Of a stretch of DNA of 64,000 bases, positions 57,001 through 64,000 are shown piece after piece. The notes beneath the pieces are model-generated. The model saw only the letters and a list, made by a program, of their open reading frames with translations, searched no databases and was not told where the DNA came from. Origin of the DNA: Rallus limicola (Eukaryota > Chordata > Aves > Gruiformes > Rallidae); NCBI GenBank assembly GCA_022605955.1, contig JAKCOZ010000032.1, positions 8,680,001 to 8,744,000 of the forward strand, written 5' to 3'. Both the position numbers and the translations under genes were made by a program. Positions within the stretch are counted from its first letter, which is position 1, and each line of letters begins with the position of its first letter.

Positions 57001-60000
57001 CCACTTTTTCTATTTACATTTCAAATAATTCCATGGAATTGTGTGGGAGCAAGAGAATCATCTGCTGAATGCTGATGGATACAATAATATTAATAATAAT
57101 ATCACTAGCGGCGCTTAAGAAAAATATAGATTGCACAACTTTGCCTATGCCTTGCTCTATAAAATATTTTCCTTTCATTTACAGTATGTTTATTGCAATT
57201 TTAAACCAAAAGGAGAATGTCTTCCCATCCGGTCTGTTGAATGGCATCTTCCATAACCCAAACACCACTTATCCCCTGGTGAAGGCTAGCATCATGCAGC
57301 CACAGCGCAGGCTCGTTTCACCAGGCTAATGTTTTACAAAGCACTTGAGCTGAGCTTTTGTGATAAGTACTCTCTTCTAGGGAGAAAGACATTTGCTCTG
57401 TAAATCAGAAATGACAGCTTATAATAGTACTGTGAGATAGGGAAGGAAAGAAGGGGAAGTGGAGCTGAACTCCATATTAGGGAGGGACTGTATTTTCTCA
57501 TTACAGCCCCAGGAAATCCTGATCTACAGTTCTTTGCTAATGAATATATTGGCTCTGCTGCCCATGGGGTTCAGTACGCAGGTAGGCAGGGAAGTTGCCT
57601 TAATGCTTTGGGTAGGAGAAAAGCTTCTCTCTGGTTTTGTTGTAGCGCTGGAGGAGGAGAGGGAAATAATTTGATCCTCCTTTGTTTTCTGTCCAAGTAG
57701 CATTACCTATCAGTTTATGAGAGGATCTCACGAACCCTTATTTGTTCTAATCTGTGGGTTTCATAGTTCCACAAGATGGTGCTTACAACTCAAAGCAAAA
57801 TGGAAGCATTTCCCTCCTGTTAAATTGTTTACTGTTAAATCTCAAATAAGATCTGGCATTACTGCAGAGAGCACTTGTGTGCTGCAATCTACGTGGTATT
57901 TGTTAGCGTGACAAATCTTACTGAACTTAAAGCACAGGTAATAATAAAGTACACTGGTAATATACAGCTGCCGATCCATTCATTTCCCTTCTGAATGGGT
58001 TTGTTCCTTTAATTTATGCAGGCGAATAATTTATAACGCCTGCTAACTAGGAAATGAGATTTCTTAATAAATTATTTGGGAGTTGGGAGTCGCATTTTGT
58101 ATTTGCGTTCCAATGTGCCTTACTCTGTCTCTGCGCAGCAGTGGTGTGTGTGCAAATCGAAGTAGTCTTAATTTATTCATGGGGGAAAAGACATCTTTTA
58201 CTTAGCAGCTATACGGCTTTGTGTCTCGGGAGTGTGGTGCTCCTCTCTTCCTCTGTACTGAAGCCAGTAAAATCCAGGTGATGACATCCACGGCTTCCTT
58301 TTGTTTTAAATTCCAGGCCAACACTATTCTCTGCAGTTTTCAGACACCCAGCTCTCTGTCTGCATGTTCACATGGGTAGGACTGGGGAATGCTTCTCTAG
58401 ATACCTAGTGAACACCAACTCTCTGTGGTGTATGTGCTTACACAGAGAATTGCTTGTCTACACATGGAGTCTTAGAAAAAGATGCTATGTTTCCTACCAC
58501 TTCAAAAAAACTTAAGTTATTGGAGAGATTACCCAAAACAAAAATTGGGTCAGTGATACGTTTATGATGTATTTTAGATGTCTCTCTAAAACTATGTTAA
58601 AGCCTTGGCTCATTGAGTTAACCTCAATATGATTATTGCACCCTAGCCAATCCCCTGGAGAGAAGAATTGGGAAATGGAGAAAACCTAGGATTATTCACA
58701 GGAGGCAGGGATACAGGATTGTCTTGGCAGTTCATGGGAGATAGTGAAATTTTTGTTTAGTAATTTTCGTTTAATAATCGCTTTGGAGAAAGCTCTGGGC
58801 TGCAATTTGAAATATTGCATGCTAAAATTATGTTAAATACCAACGCCCGCTGGGTGGGGGCGGGGTGTGGGGAGAATTCAGGAGGTGCCGTGTCTGTGTT
58901 ATTTCATCATGTTTTAATTGATGGTGTCTTGCTCAGAAAATGAAAAAAAAAAAGTTTTATGGAAAAATTGGAAGCTCTTGTCTGTGAGACTGTAATGTAC
59001 TTGCTGAAGGAAAGTTGAGTGGAGGTTGCTGGGACAACATCTTAAATGCTTGGTTTATCTTATTGCATCATTTTAATTTATAAAATTCGGGGTGATTATT
59101 TTATTCCAAGGAAAAATATGAGTGTTCATTTTCATGTGATTTTAGCCATGTGCTGTCAGCAAAACTTGAACTCCCAAAACCAGCGTGCGGTGCCCTGTTC
59201 TTACCAATGAATGCAGCCAGGCTGCAGACCCCACGGGGTTCCTGCCCTGATGACGTTGGGACAGCGCTCAGGTGGGTCCCTATCTTTCTGGGTGCTGCAG
59301 AGCCCTTCTCTTGAGCCCTTCTCTCAAATCCCCAGCACGGTAAGCTAATGTTGCTCCTTCAGAGGGGCCCCAGCTTTTCGGGTGATTTTGTATATGATTT
59401 TTATTGTACTGAGGAAAAATGTCAACTTTTCAGTGAATGGGTGGTAAATTAAGACTAAATAGGATTTTCATCACTTAGAAAAGGCATGTCTGTGTCTGTG
59501 AATTTTGAGATCTGTAAAATAACTAGATTTATAATTGCAGGAGTTATTCAGTGCCCTAAATATAGCAGCTGCTGTCTCCTCCATAATGCAGTGTGAACAC
59601 TAGCTAGCTTGTCCTGCCAAGGGACTGCTTTTTCATGCAGTATCATGTAGGTAATACAGATATAAGAGATATTAGTGCTATAGAGTAATTTTAGAAGCCC
59701 TGTGAAAGCTATTTAATATCAGATAAGAAATACCTATAGACTTCAAGGTTCTCACAAGGAAAAGAAGTGCACTGCTAAAACTAAGCAGGTTAGGAAAAAC
59801 CCCCAGGGTATGGCCATGTGTCCTGCTGTAATGACTACATTGTTCATGCAGTCATTCTGATGTGTATTTGTGCATCTACTCAAAATGTGTGTTGTAAAAT
59901 CAGGTATCAGAAGCTCCCTGAACCTCTTTTGCTGATGTAGCACAGATTACAGCTGTATGACCCAGGGCAAACCTCAGTAATACTCTTACAGTTTTAGTCT

Positions 60001-61805
60001 TTCAAACTCTTACAGTTTGAAATACGCTTTGATGAGTGTAGCATGACTACCAGGTACAAAGAGTTAAGGTAGTGCTAAAAGGGGGACATAGCTCCCTCAT
60101 GAAGGCCTTTCATAGTCGTGACTTCTGTGTTTTGCCTAGAAAGATAGGAAAAGGCATTCCCAGGTTTTCCAACAAGGTGTCAGAGGGCTGCTTCACCTTA
60201 CAATAAAAGTTAACTTGTCTCTTAAAATGCATGTAGTATAGCAGGAAAGAATTGCACTGCAATCCAGTATGACTGACTAATGAAGTGCTGTACGAACGGA
60301 AATCTCAGGTCTAGCTCTAGGAATTATGCATCCTCTGATTTCGAGTGGCGACGCTGTCTCTGAAGCTGCTTTTCTCCTTTGTAGTTCTAGTGCAACTTCA
60401 GAAAGCATCCATCTCAAATGTGGCCAGCATCTCATGTGTGTAATATGCACAAAGGGACACAAAATCAGTAGCAGTGCTTTGGGGACAGCATTAATATTTA
60501 GCCAAGCTGCCAGCACAACAGCGAGAACTGAGAGACGTTTTTATACATCTGTGCTGACAAATTGTAAGTCCTGTTTGGAATGTGGTTTGCACAGCTGTCC
60601 TTATCCTCCAGCAGCATGTCAGAAATGATCTCAGTGAGATATTTATTTCTTTATTTTATTAATTTTGCTCCATGCAGGGAAATTCCCACATAAGCCCATT
60701 GCAGAAGAACCTTTACCCCTTCCTGGTGTAACACATCTTGAGGTTGTTATATCTAACGTCTGTATGCCCTCTGTGTTCTCAGAAATCATGATTCACAGCC
60801 TCGCAGCTGTTGGAACAACAAACTTGAAGCAGTACAGCTCTAGTGTCATTGCCCTACCTAAAATTTGGGGAGTAAGAGGTCCTGGAAGTGTCTCATATTT
60901 GCTACACAGACTTTCCAATGTGGAGTTAAATCTGAGAGACAGTTTTGTACCTGAGCGGACGGAGCACTGACCTCTGAGATGCTGGGAACTCAGTGAATTT
61001 TATAAACCGTCTAATATTTTGTCTACACCTTAGTTTTCTGCCATTCAGTAGCTCAGTAAGAGAAATAGTTTTGAGATCTCTGTGACTGTGTTGAGAAAGG
61101 CCAGTGCCTTTCAGATTGCGTAGCTCATGGTGCTTTCTCCATGATGTGTGCTTTCTTTGGAAAGAATAGTGCCTTGTGAAGGGAAGTTGATGGGAAGGAA
61201 CCTGCAGAGCAGAGCGCTTCCTGGAGGCTGAAGTTAGATTTTGGTCATTTTCCACAGTAAATATGTAAATTCCATGATAATATTTTCATCTGGGAGCAGC
61301 ACTCCCTAACTGTGAATGGTTACTATATAGCAATCTTCTGACTGTGGCTGGTTAATTTACATGTGTCCTAGCGCTCAGACTACATTAATTCTGAGACTGG
61401 GGATCAGTTTTGAGTGATGCTGAAACCAAGCACAGTTATAGTCACTCTTTGGTTGGGTTCATTGCATCATAGCATCTTGTTTTTACATCGCTGCAGGGAT
61501 TACAGAGCATTTAAACCCACAGTTTTCCTTGAAAGTCCTTCCTAAGTGTAATTTAAAGAAATGTTGGGGTACTTTGGAAAGCTAACTCTTAAAGAACGAA
61601 AGGACCAGCACTCCTGACAGTGCCTTGGAGAACAGCAGGCTGTGGCCCTGGGTGAGCATCACGTTCTGCCGTACAGCGCCTGCAGACAGGGCTCAGATTG
61701 ACTTTGCGCAGCCAGGGTCTTGTGTTCATCTGCATCTTGTTTTAGCCTCCCGGTGACTCGGAAACAGTTTCCCTGGGGGGGAGCTCTAACGCTCCTGTAT
61801 CTTAC

Positions 61806-61990
61806 AGAATCATTAGACGTAGGGTTGGGTGTGATTTCAAGAGTTCCCTTTGTCTACCTTCATCTGTAATCACCTTCACTAATCTCTCTTCCTGATGATT
61901 CCTTATTCCATTTTTTGTCCAGCATTCTTAAACTCTGCGCACGTCAGAAACCCCATTGCTTCACAGGCAAGGTGTTCTTATGTTAGTTTT
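61806..61990 (-). mobile_element. Possible old CR1 relic, minus orientation
   Basis: CAGAATCATTAGACGTAGGG followed by TTGG and TTTCAAGAG resembles the complement of a CR1 3' end (ACAGAATCA...GGTTGGA...GAGATCATC). Beyond that, similarity fades. It may be an ancient copy or chance. Confidence 0.25.
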
Positions 61991-64000
61991 CTCATGAAAG
62001 TTTTACAGAGTAATAATTTGATTGAAGTCTATATGCTGGAGTAACAGGCCAACTGGTGTTTAGTAGCCTTGGTCTTAATGCCACTCCATCAAATCGCTTC
62101 CACTGTGCTTGGGAATGGATTCAAAGGATAAGTTATAGTTAGTTCAGTAATTCTGCTTCTCTTTTATTGGAAATATTACAATACAATAAATTATATTTAA
62201 GTTGTGTTTACTTCACTGGGGGTTGGACACTGCACATGTCCTGCTCTTCATGGTGAGCTGATACACTGGCATACTGTCCTTGGTATTTCTCTTTAAATTA
62301 AGCCTACATCTGGTTACATTTTAGCACTTTTAGATGGTCCTTCAGGAATGAATGAAGGCAAGATATAAAGTAAAATGTTTTGTTAATTGTGTGTGTGTTT
62401 GTGGGGGGGTGGTGTTGGTGAAGATCTTCAAGAGACAGCCAGTTGTTAGGCATCCTGGACACTACTGCTTTTGCATATTATGCATGGAGTGTATTACGTG
62501 ATAGAAATGTCTTCTGTGCAGAAACCATGTCTGAGCACTGTGCAGCCATCTGGCAGTTCAGTGGCTTCATATCACAGCTCTGTTCAAAGTAAGTGTAAAA
62601 GATAGACAACAGAGAGTGTTTGGAAGGGCTTCTTTGCCAGCAGTCACATTTCTGGTGCTTCACTCAACTTTAGGATGAAATACTTTGCTGTTGTCACCAT
62701 GAACCTTAACGATTAATTCTTTGCTCCTGGCAATCCAGGAATATTGAATATTGCTAGAAATAGGATTCAGACCAAGAGACAGCCAACTTTTTGTCACGTG
62801 GATATCCCGTACAAATGGACAGTGTGCTTTATATAATGTTCCTCTGATACTCCCAAATAGACTTTTGTTATTTCTGAACTGTTCTTTACTTTCCTGTGCT
62901 GTGGTGGAGCAATCAGGCTTGCATATGATTTTTTATTCCTCTATGTATGCTTACATACTTAGGCACCTATGGAAACCATTGAGAGCTGTTGATTTCTCTA
63001 GCCTGCTGGTATTGTTTTCTGTTAACAAATAGATGCTGAGCCCTGCTGTCCAGACCCAAGCATGCTCTAATTTCTGGAATCCTCTGCTCCAGTGAAGTAT
63101 GTCAAAGGAGAAGTAAGGCAGTTGCTGCTTTCAGTTTGTACAAAATCCCGATTTTCAGCATGACTTGGAACAAGATGCATGGTATGCAACAAGCCATCTG
63201 ATTAATCAGCAGAGAATTTGCAAACATCAGCAATGCTTCAGGATGATAGAGGAAGATCTGATATCGTGTCTCCTTGAGCTTTCCATATATAGTTATTTGC
63301 CCTTGCTCTTCCCCTTATCTCCATGAGAGTTCATGTGAGGTCCGTGGTTTGACTAAACATAGGACTGCCTGGAGTCTCTGGCTTTTGGTTTTTCCCTTCC
63401 TAATTGGCTTTTACCAGCTATTTTTCAAGCATGATGGTGTCAAGTCAATTTGCTCAGGAGTCGATCATGTGATTTTCATCACGATGCTTATGTAAACGCT
63501 TCTCCCAGCTTGCAGCTTGATTAACCTAGGTTTTTTCCAAAGGCTTATTGAGGTGCTATCCATAGCAAATCAATGACATGGGTGTCTTCTATATGATCGG
63601 TGGGAGAGAAGGAAATCTTAATGAAGCCAAGGTCCTTTAGCTGGCTTAACTGACACTGCTTTGCTTGGTGCTTACAGGGTGACACCATGACACTGCTGTT
63701 CTCTTAAGTTCTTCTTGATTTGAAGAGCGTAGAGTGGTCTTTGACTGCAAGTTTCCTTCATAGGTATTATCTTAAACTCCATCTTCAGACAGCGACTGAT
63801 CATGGGATTTCTCTGATGTTCAGGCAGTGGTTTTGCAAAATTCTCTTTTCTCTAGAATACAAGTGGAAAATGCACCTGTGGAGAATGCCGTGTGGAGGAA
63901 AGGTATTGGAGGAGGAGGAGAAATTGCTGAAGTCTCGGTGGTGGAAGCCTTGAGTGATGTTTGATCTGTTTTGAACATGTAGTTAGGGTTAATCTGACAG

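Larger units (their letters stand above)
51760..64000 (+). other. ANK3 intron, last part (12 kb, almost transposon-free)
   Basis: Single-copy DNA with a (TAC)5 run at 52993-53007, an (AAAAT)n tract at 54017-54051 and AT-rich blocks at 53380-53690 and 57930-58050. The only possible transposon is a weak old CR1-like segment near 61806-61990. No exon, including the ankyrin-repeat exon expected next in ANK3, is recognised. Confidence 0.65.

Noticed and set aside
60326..60628. 100-codon plus-strand frame with several cysteines
   Set aside because: The Cys spacing does not form a recognisable zinc finger and an overlapping frame exists on the opposite strand.
21515..64000. Search for the second ANK3 exon (start of ankyrin repeats)
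   Set aside because: No sequence encoding the SDANAS...YLRAARAGHL segment was seen on the plus strand; it presumably lies beyond the window.

Overview
The window reads as nuclear DNA from a bird. It carries at least nine fragments of the avian CR1 non-LTR retrotransposon, several ending in the short ATTCTATG/TTCTGTGATT-type tails typical of bird CR1. It also carries two solo LTRs of a kind common in bird genomes, each with TG-type ends and a 5-bp target duplication. Most of the sequence is AT-rich and non-coding, with no prokaryotic gene organisation, CRISPR array, operon or rRNA. The species cannot be named from the sequence alone.

The only protein-coding host sequence I can support is one short exon at 21401-21514 on the plus strand. 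It encodes 38 residues beginning MAHAASQLKK and ending RDRKKK, directly followed by a GT splice donor in phase 0. I recognise this as the alternative first coding exon of ANK3 (ankyrin-G), the membrane-to-spectrin adaptor of axon initial segments, nodes of Ranvier and epithelial lateral membranes. I did not find the next ankyrin-G exon (start of the ankyrin repeats), so about 42.5 kb from 21515 to the end is read as part of the large first intron. The first 20 kb is either upstream flank or the intron of a transcript from a more distal ANK3 promoter.

Layout: 1-20180 is flank or intron rich in CR1 (six fragments) plus one 572-bp solo LTR at 2534-3105. 20181-21400 is the candidate promoter and 5' leader, with two TATAAAGG boxes, a G-run and three upstream ATGs. 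21401-21514 is the exon. 21515-64000 is intron with three CR1 copies (28.7, 35.3-36.5 and 47 kb), one degraded hairpin element near 37.3 kb, a 377-bp solo LTR at 51378-51754, and long single-copy stretches. Some of those stretches have the AT-rich, homeodomain-site-like look of conserved enhancers. No recognisable transposon lies in the last 12 kb apart from one weak old CR1 candidate.

No new multi-gene system was found. The points most worth a second look are the ANK3 leader (nested upstream ORFs around a well-placed start), the twin TATA boxes, the two LTRs with matching termini and target duplications, the long CR1 copy with a damaged catalytic box, the hairpin element near 37.3 kb, and several candidate conserved non-coding blocks.
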